From: Anisus vortex
Lineage: Eukaryota; Mollusca; Gastropoda; Planorbidae
Direction of reading: 5' to 3'
Assembly (NCBI GenBank): GCA_949126835.1
Contig: OX421506.1
Location: 19,542,426 to 19,606,425, forward strand
DNA: 64,000 nt
In this document: positions 36,801 through 43,907 of the stretch, piece by piece
Position numbering within the stretch: position 1 is the first letter of the stretch
Layout of the letters: each line of letters begins with the position of its first letter
The notes under the pieces: generated by a model
What the model was told of the DNA's origin: nothing
Databases searched by the model: none
The model's input: the letters and a program-made list of their open reading frames with translations, nothing else
Program-made: the position numbers and the translations under genes

Positions 36801-37411
36801 CATTTGCCTCTTGAAATGTTGCACTACTTAAATGCCGTCTATACCATGGGACGGCAACCTTTTCATATCAGTGCGCCAATGTAGGATTTATAATTTGTTC
36901 AGAATGTCAGCAGGCTAAAAGTCATCCTGTTCTTTTCTTGTAGAAGAGCCGTTAATATAGCCTACTTTTAGGGGATCTTCCGCGTGCCATTAACAATTGC
37001 TCTGCATGCCAAGTCTGGAACGCGTTTTTTTGGTTGCCGACCCCTGCTATAGAACAACATCGTCTCAAAGGTATTGACTTATTTTTTAATATACTATAAG
37101 GGCGTGTGTGTTATAATTATAAATGAGTCTTGCCATTGGTAGATCCTTTTAAAAAAATGCCAACACATAGAAACTAATGAACTATAATGTTTTCTACAGA
37201 AATCAAGGCCGAGCTTGAAGCCGAGGGCAGCATAGACTATAACCTCTTGCTGTACATGGCCGAGTCACTCACGTGCTTAGTTCTGATGATGGTCACAATT
37301 GGACTAGTCATCGAACACATCAGTACAATTCTCAGACGCCGGAAACGACTTCTAGAGCTTCAGCTTGAGGCTCTAAACACAAAACGCTCTTTGTCTGATG
37401 ATTCGTTATGA
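16316..37411 (+). CDS. Gene 2: type I transmembrane protein with Ig-like segments and Thr-rich stalk
   Basis: Fifteen exons were found by splice sites and phase continuity: 16316-16361, 18535-18616, 20715-20778, 21521-21670, 23255-23318, 29538-29629, 30233-30307, 31354-31511, 32320-32341, 32760-32787, 33403-33639, 34219-34346, 35563-35671, 36094-36167, 37200-37411. Thirteen of fourteen junctions agree in phase; 34346/35563 does not (one nucleotide short). The product is about 510 residues: signal peptide; Cys/Trp-containing beta-rich region with Ig-like spacing (HYFQCEM … GQSVTCTL); a second such region (EVSWKTP … NYTCKRG); a Thr-rich stalk; a further Ig-like half pair (VIVSCEL … MTIW … GNLTCG); a hydrophobic helix LTCLVLMMVTIGLVI; and a basic tail RRRKR. 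Such proteins act at the cell surface. The layout recalls polymorphic type I membrane proteins described from snail immune loci, but homology is not shown. Confidence 0.65.
17080..17270 (+). repeat. Dispersed repeat (ACTATAATAAGATGGACCGC family), copy 1
   Basis: Shares ACTATAATAAGATGGACCGC, ACTCGAATGACTTTTCTTTT and TTGTATTGTACACTTCCGTT with 46347-46455, and its start with 46496-46540. Element ends were not found. Confidence 0.6.
17394..17790 (-). mobile_element. TIR element 'ACTCCCTTTC', copy 2 (inverted, diverged)
   Basis: Left end ACTCCCTTTCTTTGTAAACT; at the right, the minus-strand version of the other copies (CGATTGGACGACGGGAAGTG, AATAGAAAGGTAGT). Much of the middle differs. Confidence 0.65.
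18240..18435 (+). mobile_element. hAT-type MITE family B, copy
   Basis: Starts AGGGTTCGGCAACCTTTTGA and ends GTAGGTTACCGAGCCCTG, a mutated version of the CAGGGGTCGGCAACC / GGTTGCCGACCCCTG inverted ends. The inside (GTGCCAA, TCATCC, CGTGCCAAGTCTGGCA) matches other copies. Confidence 0.75.
18535..18616 (+). CDS. Gene 2 exon 2
   Basis: From CTCTTGTAG to GTAAGT, phase 1 to 2. It reads FYSCLQIKPPDSLAILNNEH then YFQCEM, which looks like the first beta strands of an Ig-like domain carrying its first cysteine. Confidence 0.6.
18660..18850 (+). repeat. (AT)n and (GATA)n microsatellite
   Basis: An (AT) run of about 32 bp is followed by about 140 bp of GATA repeat with GAGA interruptions. Confidence 0.95.
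18851..20714. other. Large intron stretch of gene 2 without recognised features
   Basis: AT-rich sequence with no exon, element end or RNA gene that I can support. A faint SINE-like segment (GGGTAGATGACAACACAAGT, CGGCTGTGCATTACGCTGGC) lies near 20340-20400. Confidence 0.4.
20715..20778 (+). CDS. Gene 2 exon 3
   Basis: From CTTTGGCAG to GTAATA. Only the frame VTKSELRNVARSSFTFASPS, phase 2 to 0, joins both neighbours without a stop. Confidence 0.5.
21521..21670 (+). CDS. Gene 2 exon 4, cysteine-rich
   Basis: From TAATGTACAG to GTACTT, 50 codons, phase 0-0. It includes DCNVTNWIFCNLPF and GYCSCTSKTGTQTY, with five cysteines in 50 residues. A stronger-looking donor (GTAAGC) at 21721 would break phase with the next exon. 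Confidence 0.6.
22430..22530 (+). repeat. Dispersed repeat with copy at 59420-59520
   Basis: Shares GAGAAGGCTCTAAGGCCAAC (versus GAGAAGGCTTTCAGGCCAAC) and GTCAGAGAGAAACGGGACAC (versus GTCAAGGAGAAATGAGGCAC). No ends found. Confidence 0.5.
22783..23060 (+). mobile_element. LINE ORF2 C-terminal remnant (RNase H-adjacent region)
   Basis: Reads RLRAGHVHLNSHPNRIRPEK then, after a frameshift, C-x2-H…LFDCPALQDIR, the pattern of the C-terminal end of Jockey/I-type LINE proteins (L.-.GH…LN.H..RI … C…E…F.C). Heavily mutated. Confidence 0.55.
23255..23318 (+). CDS. Gene 2 exon 5
   Basis: From ATTTCTTAG to GTATGT, phase 0 to 1. It encodes GQSVTCTLGGNYSVHRQTTL, with the SVTC motif that usually closes an Ig-like disulphide. 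A 6.2-kb intron with nested transposons follows. Confidence 0.6.
23350..23585 (+). mobile_element. LINE family X, 3' part, left half (split by hAT element)
   Basis: Reads LGHVKRMNAGRMPKDLLYGE then LRFRDLCIRDLFQSSIDPNT and DRPTWRLAVRRG, the C-terminal part of the same LINE family as at 39160 and 50925. It stops at TSD 23578-23585 and resumes at 29129. Confidence 0.85.
24325..24670 (+). mobile_element. hAT-type MITE family A, copy 1, 8-bp TSD
   Basis: Perfect 15-bp inverted ends CAGGGGTCGGGAACC / GGTTCCCGACCCCTG and an exact duplication CTCTAATG at 24317-24324 and 24671-24678. The interior (GCTCGCGAGCCATATGTGGC) matches the copy at 27431. It interrupts the transposase frame. Confidence 0.95.
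25790..26580. other. GC-rich block of unknown origin inside the TIR element
   Basis: About 790 bp much richer in GC than anything nearby. Short open frames exist on both strands (25842-26261 minus; 26070-26443 plus), but none shows a recognised domain. It could be captured host sequence or a remnant of another element. Confidence 0.4.
26970..27350 (+). mobile_element. MITE with GGCGTAGCCA ends
   Basis: Begins ATAGTGGCGTAGCCAGATTG and ends CGTGGCTACGCCTAT; GGCGTAGCCA is inverted at the two ends. Poly-G tracts inside. Target duplication not clear. Confidence 0.6.
27431..27763 (+). mobile_element. hAT-type MITE family A, copy 2, 8-bp TSD
   Basis: Ends CAGGGGTCGGGAACC / GGTTCCCGACCCCTG with exact flanks ATCTAGAC at 27423-27430 and 27764-27771. 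Confidence 0.95.
28637..28810 (+). mobile_element. Short hAT-like MITE, 8-bp TSD
   Basis: Exact GTAGAAAC on both sides (28629-28636, 28811-28818), with element ends CAG and CTG. The inside (CTGGAGCGCTTAAAATTG, GGAACATGCCTAAATACGCC) matches 36295-36439. Confidence 0.85.
29129..29300 (+). mobile_element. LINE family X, 3' part, right half
   Basis: Continues the C-terminal frame after the hAT element (RARRKHQLQQPSAFKLPDWP) and ends with ACCGTCGTCTCTCGAGACTG, the 3' UTR also found after the copy at 50925-53280. Confidence 0.75.
29323..29440 (+). mobile_element. LINE 3' UTR fragment with AAGAT tail
   Basis: Matches 15210-15290 (ACTCGGACCACGGATAAGCG, GACGCAATAATC) and ends in AAGATAAGATAAGAT, a typical LINE tail repeat. 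Confidence 0.65.
29538..29629 (+). CDS. Gene 2 exon 6
   Basis: From GTGAACAG to GTAAGT, phase 1 to 0: ITRKPGPKISVCDGHNLTFN then WGFGFTYDFS, with the Cys and Trp of an Ig-like B/C strand region. Confidence 0.65.
29788..30222 (+). repeat. 30-bp tandem repeat inside gene 2 intron
   Basis: About 14 imperfect copies of CGATTGTTCTTGATTTATGT plus TATAAATCTC. The array reaches almost to the branch-point region of the acceptor at 30232. Confidence 0.9.
30233..30307 (+). CDS. Gene 2 exon 7
   Basis: From CTATTTCAG to GTAAGA, phase 0-0, 25 codons: LKYRVVEVSWKTPDYHLLKC and VNTNN. Confidence 0.65.
30718..30988 (+). mobile_element. hAT-type MITE family B with internal triplication
   Basis: Ends CAGAGGTCGGCAAAC / GTTGCCGACACCTG; flanks CTCTAGAG and CTCTAGAC differ at one of eight bases. 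A 31-bp unit GGTTTCTACGTCATTCAGCG plus TGCCAAGGAAG occurs three times at 30757-30843; other copies have it once. Confidence 0.85.
31354..31511 (+). CDS. Gene 2 exon 8
   Basis: From GTGTTGCAG to GTAGGT, phase 0 to 2. Encodes YTCKRGVDIGETEISWVIPH and on to VTIFIVFECR. Confidence 0.7.
32320..32341 (+). CDS. Gene 2 exon 9 (22-nt microexon)
   Basis: From TTTTTAAAG to GTAAGT, phase 2 to 0: completes Arg, then KAFNEGT. Small, but its phase matches both neighbours. Confidence 0.5.
32455..32645 (+). mobile_element. LINE fragment with FADD box next to MITE end
   Basis: CCPVHCSK-like stretch and LLFADDLAVWSTGKEA (about 32550-32605) is a reverse-transcriptase catalytic block. Just left, GCTGCCTACCCCTGCTCTAG resembles the right end of MITE family B. 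Confidence 0.65.
32760..32787 (+). CDS. Gene 2 exon 10 (28-nt microexon)
   Basis: From TTTTATCAG to GTAAGA, phase 0 to 1: VTGRNELKR. Phase matches both neighbours. Confidence 0.5.
33403..33639 (+). CDS. Gene 2 exon 11, threonine-rich stalk
   Basis: From CTTTTTCAG to GTGAAT, phase 1-1. Encodes RHLNNIGDLLTLSTTTVETT, then a run of about 45 residues that are mostly Thr with Pro and Arg, then LKKQYVVSDSTKMEIL. Such stalks are usually O-glycosylated and extracellular. Confidence 0.75.
33636..33980 (+). repeat. Degenerate GTGAATTTTAG repeat starting at splice donor
   Basis: About 30 imperfect copies of a 10-11-bp unit GTGAATTTTAG/GTGAATTCTAT. The first copy is the exon-11 donor itself (TTTTAG|GTGAATTAT), so TTTTAGGTGAATT recurs several times downstream. 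Confidence 0.85.
34219..34346 (+). CDS. Gene 2 exon 12
   Basis: From CCATTCCAG to GTAAGC, phase 1 to 0: PPSESMGLEFSGTKSFTGQV, IVSCELNKAAQLGEPPVNMT, IW. The Cys and Trp are spaced as in an Ig-like B-C strand pair. Confidence 0.7.
34328..34775 (+). repeat. 50-bp tandem repeat that copies the exon 12 splice donor
   Basis: About nine copies of AACATGACAATATGGGTAAG plus CATTACTTAAATAACAAAAC and ATAAAAGATA. The first unit straddles the exon end, so each later unit carries ATATGG|GTAAGC. Units 2-8 are nearly identical. Confidence 0.93.
35563..35671 (+). CDS. Gene 2 exon 13 (phase conflict at its 5' end)
   Basis: Follows ATTTGTAAAG and ends GG|GTACGT, phase 2. Encodes NFSSVGKHNDKVIVTREKTY, LLRYMINIDKGNLTCG, with the closing Cys of an Ig-like fold. 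Its 5' end needs one nucleotide from exon 12, which ends in phase 0. A lost G (AAAG|GTGAAT to AAAG|TGAAT) or an unseen small exon would explain this. Confidence 0.6.
36094..36167 (+). CDS. Gene 2 exon 14
   Basis: From TTTCCCAG to GTAAGA, phase 2 to 1: IVGESALCHGESFLEDLKKV LDAK. Confidence 0.65.
36295..36439 (+). mobile_element. Second copy of the short hAT-like MITE (5' truncated)
   Basis: Matches 28660-28810 (CTGGAGCGCTTAAAATTG, CCTGTTCCAATGGAACATG, TAAATACGCCACTG). Confidence 0.7.
36845..37046 (+). mobile_element. hAT-type MITE family B, copy
   Basis: Starts CATGGGACGGCAACCTTTTC and ends GGTTGCCGACCCCTG; CTATA lies next to both ends (GTCTATAC, CTATAGAA), a decayed target duplication. Confidence 0.8.
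37200..37411 (+). CDS. Gene 2 terminal exon 15: TM helix and cytoplasmic tail
   Basis: From TTTCTACAG, phase 1, to TGA at 37409. Encodes an acidic juxtamembrane stretch (EIKAELEAEGSIDY), the helix SLTCLVLMMVTIGLVIEHI, then RRRKRLLELQLEALNTKRSL SDDSL. The basic residues after the helix fit a type I orientation. AATAAA at 37536. Confidence 0.75.
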
Positions 37412-37535
37412 GAATTTTGAATTTTAAAATTTTGCTTTTACAAATTAAACATTAGATCTACTGGGTATTACATTTAAATTTTTTTTAATAATTAAAATTA
37501 TTTTTAGTACAAAAACTTACCATAGAATGTGTAGA

Positions 37536-37541
37536 AATAAA
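37536..37541 (+). promoter_or_regulatory. AATAAA, possible poly(A) signal of gene 2
   Basis: AATAAA 125 nt after the stop codon. Confidence 0.4.
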
Positions 37542-38729
37542 AAAATAATTTGAAATTATCAAAATCCGAAGAAATTTATATTTTATACCCCCTACGGCAT
37601 ATTTTTGGCTGTGGCTCAAAATAGATTTAAGCGCAAAGCGACTCAAATCGTTGTGTCGGGTCACTTATATGTATTATCATGCCCATGCACCTTTACATGT
37701 TGTATTATATATATATATATTAAAATCTAACTATATTTATATATACATTTGTTCTGCAATCTATGATTGAGCGCTTTACATCCAAGTCTCAAGGCATGTG
37801 CCATATTCTGTCCAAGGCGCACCATACTTTTATAAATATATACGTGAATAGAAAGTTACCTTTTTTCCCCCTACTTGAAAATATGTATGCCGCCACGACT
37901 GGTTAGGGTTTATGTACATCTTTAGGTTAGGGTTACTTAAACGACCCGAATATCAATAAACTAGGGTTACTTTTTAGTATTATTATATTGTTATTATAAT
38001 TATATCATTATTGTAATGTCGAAATATTTATTCATGCGGACATGTAGAAACCAAACTTGACAAGCTAGTAACGATGAAAAAAAAGTTGGTTAACTCACAT
38101 GGATTTGTCATGACATAAGATTAAAAATGAATATGTACAAGGAATAATAATATTATTTATATTTGTAATCTATTTGTAATGAAGGCGGACTGAGAACTAA
38201 CTAAAACTAAGCAAAAAAAGAACAACTATATGCACATCCGCGAAGGCTCTTATTGTTTAACTTGAAATGACCAGTTCTGACATAGCATAAAATGTGAAAG
38301 ATTTAAAATGGAGCAAACAGGGTAATTTCACATGGGTTGTTACCACATAATGAATCTAGAAAAACAACAAATAAATTCAATTTAACAATTATTAGCTTAT
38401 TAATCTCTTCTTTTTTAATATTGACCAGCTGACATCTAGTGCAGTCCATAACTATCTCTATTACAATGTAAACAAGTACACTTAAAATGAATGGAAGCAA
38501 GTCAAATAAAGACTGCAATAGATAGAGAGATTGGATTATTTTGAACACTTTACACATTACATTACTTTGAATAACATTTATAAATAGATGTTTGTGAAAG
38601 AAATAAATAAAGTACCTATTATCATATCCAAAAAATGTGTTTCTTTCTTTATGATATATTGTTCTCCCTTCTTCTCGCTAATTATCTCTCTCTCTCTCTC
38701 TCCCTTTCTCTCTTTATTTTTCGAACATT
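37542..38729. other. Spacer between genes 2 and 3
   Basis: AT-rich with short microsatellites (AT at 37700, CT at 38685-38705). No coding segment supported. Confidence 0.45.
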
Positions 38730-38782
38730 ATGTGGAACCACTATCAACGTGAAACCCACGATCCCATTGGTCTTTGTGTCAG
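38730..38782 (+). CDS. Possible first exon of gene 3
   Basis: ATG at 38730 reads MWNHYQRETHDPIGLCV and ends AG|GTGAGG in phase 2, matching the acceptor at 42162. No signal peptide is encoded, so a different, unseen first exon is just as likely. Confidence 0.2.
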
Positions 38783-39159
38783 GTGAGGTTAATAGTTAAG
38801 GCCAAGTTCTTATCGCTGCTACTAAAAACTAATTTTTAGTCATGGGAGGTGTTACTTGCCATTGTGAACACTGTGTGAGCGACCCATGAAATGTTTTGGG
38901 GTGTGTTGTTTTAACGATCTATGTGCGAGGGTTAGAAGGGGACTTTTTTCTAGTTTGTTAGTCGGTTGTTTGAGAGAGTCCTGACCGTGCAAAACTGTGT
39001 TTTTTTTTCTATTTGTAAAGCGTAAGTGAGATTTACAATGATAACTTTTGGCACACTGACACACTATAACATTATGGTATTGTACTATTTTCCTGTTATC
39101 ACTTATTATGTTGAGGATATTTCTCTGAGTTCTGGATAGTTCTGGAGTCACTTGATGAA

Positions 39160-40850
39160 ACGCCAACCTTAAATGACCTTAGTAATACAATAAACAGCCT
39201 CAAAAATGGAAAGGCCCCAGGAAACGATGGCATACCTGCAGAAGTAATAAAAGCCAGCAAGTCAATCTTGATTCCAGAACTTCATGAACTTATCTGCCTG
39301 TGTTGGGAATCGGGCTATGTGCCACAAGATATGCGTGACGCAAGTATCGTTACATTATATAAGAACAAAGGGGACCACAGCGACTGCAACAATTACAGAG
39401 GCATCTCCCTCTTGAACATTGTTGGTAAGATCTTCGCAAGAGTGGCACTATCAAGGTTGCAGGTGCTGGCATCTAGAGTCTATCCAGAGTCTCAGTGCGG
39501 TTTCAGAAGCGGCAGATCCACTGTTGACATGATCTCCTCCCTTCGACTGCTACAAGAGAGGTTCCGCGAGATTAATAAGCCATTATACATTGCTTTCGTT
39601 GATCTCACTAAAGCATTTGATATGGTCAGCAGAAGTGGACTCCTCAAACTCCTGGCTAAGATAGGATGCCCTCCGAAACTGCCCACTTTCATTGCCAGTT
39701 TTCATGATAATACCAGGTGCACAGTGAAGTTTAATGGATCGCAATCAGAGCCCTTTGAAGTCCGCAGCGGCGTTAAACAAGGCTGCGTACTTGCACCCAA
39801 CTTGTTTGGAATATTCTTCTCGTGCCTACTGCACTATGCTTATGGGGACTGCAATGGGGGAGTCTACCTTCACACAAGGACATCTGGAAAGCTCTTCAAT
39901 CTAGACAGGCTTAAAGCCAAAACAAAGCTTAGGAGTGTACTGGTTAGAGAACTTCTCCATGCTGATGATGCAGCTATTGTTGCCGAATCTGCAAACGAGC
40001 TCCAGACGCTCATTGATAAGCTTCATGATGCATGCAAAAAATTCGGCCTCAGCATTAGTCAAAACAAAACCAAGGTACTGGCTCAAAAAGCTGCAATTGT
40101 GCCATGCATCACTATTGGTGGTCATCCACTAGAAGTAGTTGAAGAGTTCTGCTACCTTGGGGCCAAAATCTCAAGCAATGTGCTCCTAGATGGGGAGATC
40201 AATAGCAGAATAGCTAATGTCATGGGCACTTTGGCAAGATTAAAAAAACGAGTCTGAATGAACCCGCTGCTTACACGCTCCACTAAGTCCCTAGTTTATC
40301 GAACATGCGTTCTGAGTACCCTGCTGTACGGCTGTGATACATGGAGCACATATTCCTGGCAGGAGAGAAAATTTAATACATTTCATCTCTGGTGTCTCAG
40401 ACGCATTCTAGATATAAGATGGCAGGACATGGTTTCAAACGCAGAAGTCCTACGAAGAGCAGAGTGTCAAGACATCCGTATTACTCTCAGTAACAGACGT
40501 CTCAGCTGGCTAGGTCATGTACGCGAATGCCACAGGGTCGACTTCCACAGGACATTCTATATGGAACATTAGCTAAGGGACAGAGACCTGCTGGACGTCC
40601 AAAACTGAGATTTGCAAATGTCTGCAAAAGAGATATGAAACACCTCCAGATTGACCCAAACAGTTGGGCGATCATGGCGCAAGATAGGCCCACTTGGAGA
40701 GCAGGAATGAAAGAAGGTTCAAGGCTTCCGGGAGAGGAGCACGCATTCAACTGCAGCAATTAGTGTGACCGTGCCTGTAGATCTAGGATTGGCCTCTTTA
40801 GCCACATGAAGACCTGCAAGGGATATAAATCGACTCTCGAGACGTAAAAT
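39160..40850 (+). mobile_element. LINE family X copy, 5'-truncated, nearly readable reverse transcriptase
   Basis: Open frame from about 39165 to 40257 holds the RT blocks in order: NGKAPGNDGIPAEVIK, IVTLYKNKGDHSDCNNYRGI, YPESQCGFRSGRSTVDMI, LYIAFVDLTKAFDMVSR, SGVKQGCVLAPNLFGIF, ELLHADDAAIVAE. A TGA at 40255 replaces the usual Trp, and a frameshift near 40540 splits the C-terminus (GRLPQDILYGTLAKGQRPAG; CRSRIGLFSHMKTCKG zinc-knuckle-like end at about 40770-40845). HADD replaces FADD/YADD before the catalytic Asp pair. Dead copy. Confidence 0.93.
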
Positions 40851-40974
40851 GCCGACGAGTTTAACATAGTTCACGACTCACAATCTCGCTCATACTCATA
40901 CCCCTTAAGACTAAGAGCCTTGATATTAACGTAGTATATTCCATTAAATCGATAAGACGAGATGTCGGGTCCGT

Positions 40975-42058
40975 GACAATGTAGTCAATAAAAAAATAAA
41001 TTTGAAATATATTCATGTAGTCAATATAGAAATAAATTTGAAATATATACATGTAGTCAATAAAAAAAAAATTGAAATATTGACATGCAGTCAATATAAA
41101 AATAAATTTTAAATATTGACATAAAGTCAATATACAAAATAAATTTGAAATATTGACATGTAGTCAATATAAAAAATAAATTTGAAATATTGACATGTAG
41201 TCAATATAAAAATAAATTTGAAATATTGAAATGTAGTCAATATAAAAATAAATTAAAATGATTGACATGTAGTCAATATTAAAATAAATTTGAAATATTG
41301 ACATGTAGTCAATATACAAATAAATTTGAAATATTGACATGTAGTCAATTTAAAAATAATTTTAAAATATTGACATGTAGTCAATATAAAAATAATTTGA
41401 AATATTGACATGTAGTCAATATACAAATAAATTTGAAATATTGAAATGTAGTCAATATAAAAATAAATTTGACATATAGACATGTAGTCAATATAAAAAT
41501 AAATTTGAAATATTGACATGTAGTTAATTTAAAATACATTTGAAATATTGACATGTAGTCAATATAAAAATACATTTGAAATATTGACATGTAGTCAATA
41601 TAAAAAAATTTGACATATAGACATGTAGTCAATATAAAAATAAATTTGAAATATTGACATGTAGTTAATTTAAAATACATTTGAAATATTGACATGTAGT
41701 CAATATAAAAATACATTTGAAATATTGACATGTAGTCAATATAAAAATAAATGTGAAATATTGGCATGTAGTCTATATAAAAATAAGTTTGAAATATTGA
41801 CATGTAGTCAATATAAAAACAAATTTGAAATATTGACAAGTAGTCAATATAAAAATAAATTTGAAATATTGATATGTAGTAAATATAAAAATAAATTTAA
41901 AATATTGACATGTAGTCAATATAAAAAAAAAATTGAAATATTGACATGTAGTCATTAAAAAAATAAATTTGAAATATATACATGTAGTCAATATACAAAT
42001 AAATTTGAAATATTGACATGTAGTCAATAAAAAAATAAATTTGAAATATATACATGTA
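40975..42058 (+). repeat. 36-bp AT-rich tandem array with palindromic core
   Basis: About 30 copies of ATTGACATGTAGTCAATATA plus AAAATAAATTTGAAAT. The core TTGACATGTAGTCAA is an imperfect inverted repeat. The array begins 120 bp after the LINE end and stops 105 bp before the acceptor of gene 3. Because 36 is a multiple of three, it produces long artefactual ORFs in both directions. Confidence 0.95.
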
Positions 42059-42162
42059 TTTTTTTAATGAGTTAATGAGCTAGTCAATGCCGAATTTTAA
42101 TTCGAAATTCGTAAGCTTATTCAGATAGATTTGCTTTATGACAACTTTTTTTTTACCAACAG

Positions 42163-42321
42163 ATGTTTTTCAAAGAGAGACGGACTTTGGGATGCACCGG
42201 ATACATTCGACAGTGGAAAAGATGATTCCGTTAACGAAGAGACAAATCCTCATAAACTAACTAAAAGAACGACTTATGCAACGCCATTAGGTAGAAACTT
42301 TTCACATGGCTGCTGTAACTC
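42163..42321 (+). CDS. Gene 3 exon A
   Basis: From TTTACCAACAG to GTAAGA, phase 2-2. It starts CFSKRDGLWDAPDTFDSGKD and ends KRTTYATPLGRNFSHGCCN. Two KR pairs suggest prohormone- or furin-type cleavage. Confidence 0.65.
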
Positions 42322-43907
42322 GTAAGAAGTGTTTCTATTCGGATATATAATCTAATATATATTAAATATGCAATAGACATAAACTCTTAGGCTTTTGAGT
42401 TGTTTTTTTTACGGTAAATGATTTTTTGAAGGAATGTGGTATTAAATGGGGAAAAATGGAAAATCCACACAATAGCTCTTAAGGCTGAAGTTGAAGATAA
42501 TTAGTATACTTTTGTTTCTTTTTGCCAGGAATACAGAGTGCCCCTTTTAGTTTTCTATTAGCCATGAGTAAAGGAGTGTATTGTCTAGTCTTATATTAGA
42601 ACAGATCATATTATATAGCATAGTGAGCCTCTAGCAGAATAATTTCAAAAATAATAGTTTTAAAATCTGAATATAATCCACTAACAATGGCCCTGCGCAA
42701 TATATTTCATGGAAAACATTTATACTAATTAAATAGACGAATTAGTTATCATTTTATGACGATTATTTCTTCTTACAGATAAAAATCACAAAACGCAAAT
42801 TTAGGATTAAATTTATTTTCTGACTGTTTACATTAGGCCCTTCTTCTTCTTCGCCATTATCAACTCCTAGTGTAGCATAGGCCATCAACAATCTCTTTCC
42901 ATGTCCTCCTGTCTCTGGCTATCTTCTCTAACTCCTTCCAAGTTCTCCCGATCACCTGCACATCCTTTTCTACTTCCCTCCGCCAGGTGTTCTTTGGTCT
43001 ACCTTTTCGTCTTGCACCCTGGGGATTCCACGAAAGAGCTTGTCTAGTCAAATTTGTCGTTGGTTTCCTCAATGTGTGGCCTATCCATCTCCATCTCCTT
43101 TTTTGTATTTCTTGTTCTATTGGAATATGTGCTGTCCTTTCCCATACAGTTGCATTTGTAATTTTGTCATACCATTTGATAACATTAGGCCCTACTATAG
43201 TAATACTATAGACAATATTTAACAAAAGAACAAAAAGTGAAAATCATTACCGCCAAAAGTTTAATAATTTCTATGGATCCGACACTCAGATTAAGGAAGT
43301 TCGGCAATCAGTCAATATACCTTCATTCATTCCAACGTGGCTGTGACATGCAAGACATATAATTGTACTATTGCAAACTGTTTATACTTTCAGCCAACAT
43401 TACTCCATAATGCCTGAAGAGGCTCCAAGGATGAATGGGACTATTGTCAAAGTTGCACAGATTACAGAATTGGGACAGTTTCAATATTTTTCAACAGAGA
43501 CATGCGTGTAAGTGCTCGAGAGAATTTCTAGAATTAAATAATTAACCAACTGCCTGGTCAAATAAAGTTAACACCGGTAGAATGCCAACAAGATTTAAAT
43601 GCTGTCTCTAAAGATATAATTATTAAAACAATATTTTGTAGATAATAGAAATAAGAAGAAGACTCAAAAGCACAATATACCAATCTATTTTTCGAAAAAT
43701 AAATTATGTTTATATATTATATATATAAATTTTTTCAACAGCCAAGTTGACAAAGTATGTTCCAGATGTAATTGCCGATGTACTAGCTATCGTAACATAC
43801 ATACTGCAGTAATCGTCAATAACCCTGTCACCAGTTGTAGCAATTTGTACGGTTTAGCTAACATAATACTGCCTGGCTGTTGTAAATGTATGAATATAAA
43901 TAAATGA
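42163..43907 (+). CDS. Gene 3: small secreted-type cysteine-rich protein
   Basis: Exons 42163-42321, 43394-43507 and 43742-43907 join in phase (2-2, 2-2, 2-stop) into about 146 codons ending at TGA 43905. The first part is polar with KR dibasic sites; the middle carries one N-glycosylation sequon (MNGT); the last exon holds a cluster C-x6-C-x2-C-C-type: TCVQVDKVCSRCNCRCTSY, then NNPVTSC, then LPGCCKCMN. That spacing resembles a cystine-knot or other disulphide-rich growth-factor or neuropeptide-like fold, but I recognise no family. The exon with start codon and signal peptide is not identified. Confidence 0.6.
42857..43230 (-). mobile_element. LINE C-terminal fragment (RTE/CR1-like)
   Basis: Minus strand reads QKRRWRWIGHTLRKPTTNLT, RQALSWNPQGARRKGRPKNT WRREVEKD and RDRRTWKEIVDGLCYTR, a standard end of non-LTR reverse-transcriptase proteins. 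It sits in the intron of gene 3 in the opposite direction. Confidence 0.9.
43394..43507 (+). CDS. Gene 3 exon B
   Basis: From ACTTTCAG to GTAAGT, phase 2-2: QHYSIMPEEAPRMNGTIVKV AQITELGQFQYFSTETC. Confidence 0.65.
43742..43907 (+). CDS. Gene 3 terminal exon C, cysteine cluster
   Basis: From TTTTCAACAG, phase 2, to TGA. Holds nine of the cysteines. An AATAAA overlaps the stop codon. Confidence 0.7.

Noticed and set aside
38852..39166. 104-residue minus-strand ORF
   Set aside because: No recognised domain; it probably belongs to an old repeat beside the LINE.
41253..42027. Repeat proteins on both strands in the 36-bp array
   Set aside because: The frame is open only because the repeat period is a multiple of three and lacks stops; no splice or codon evidence.
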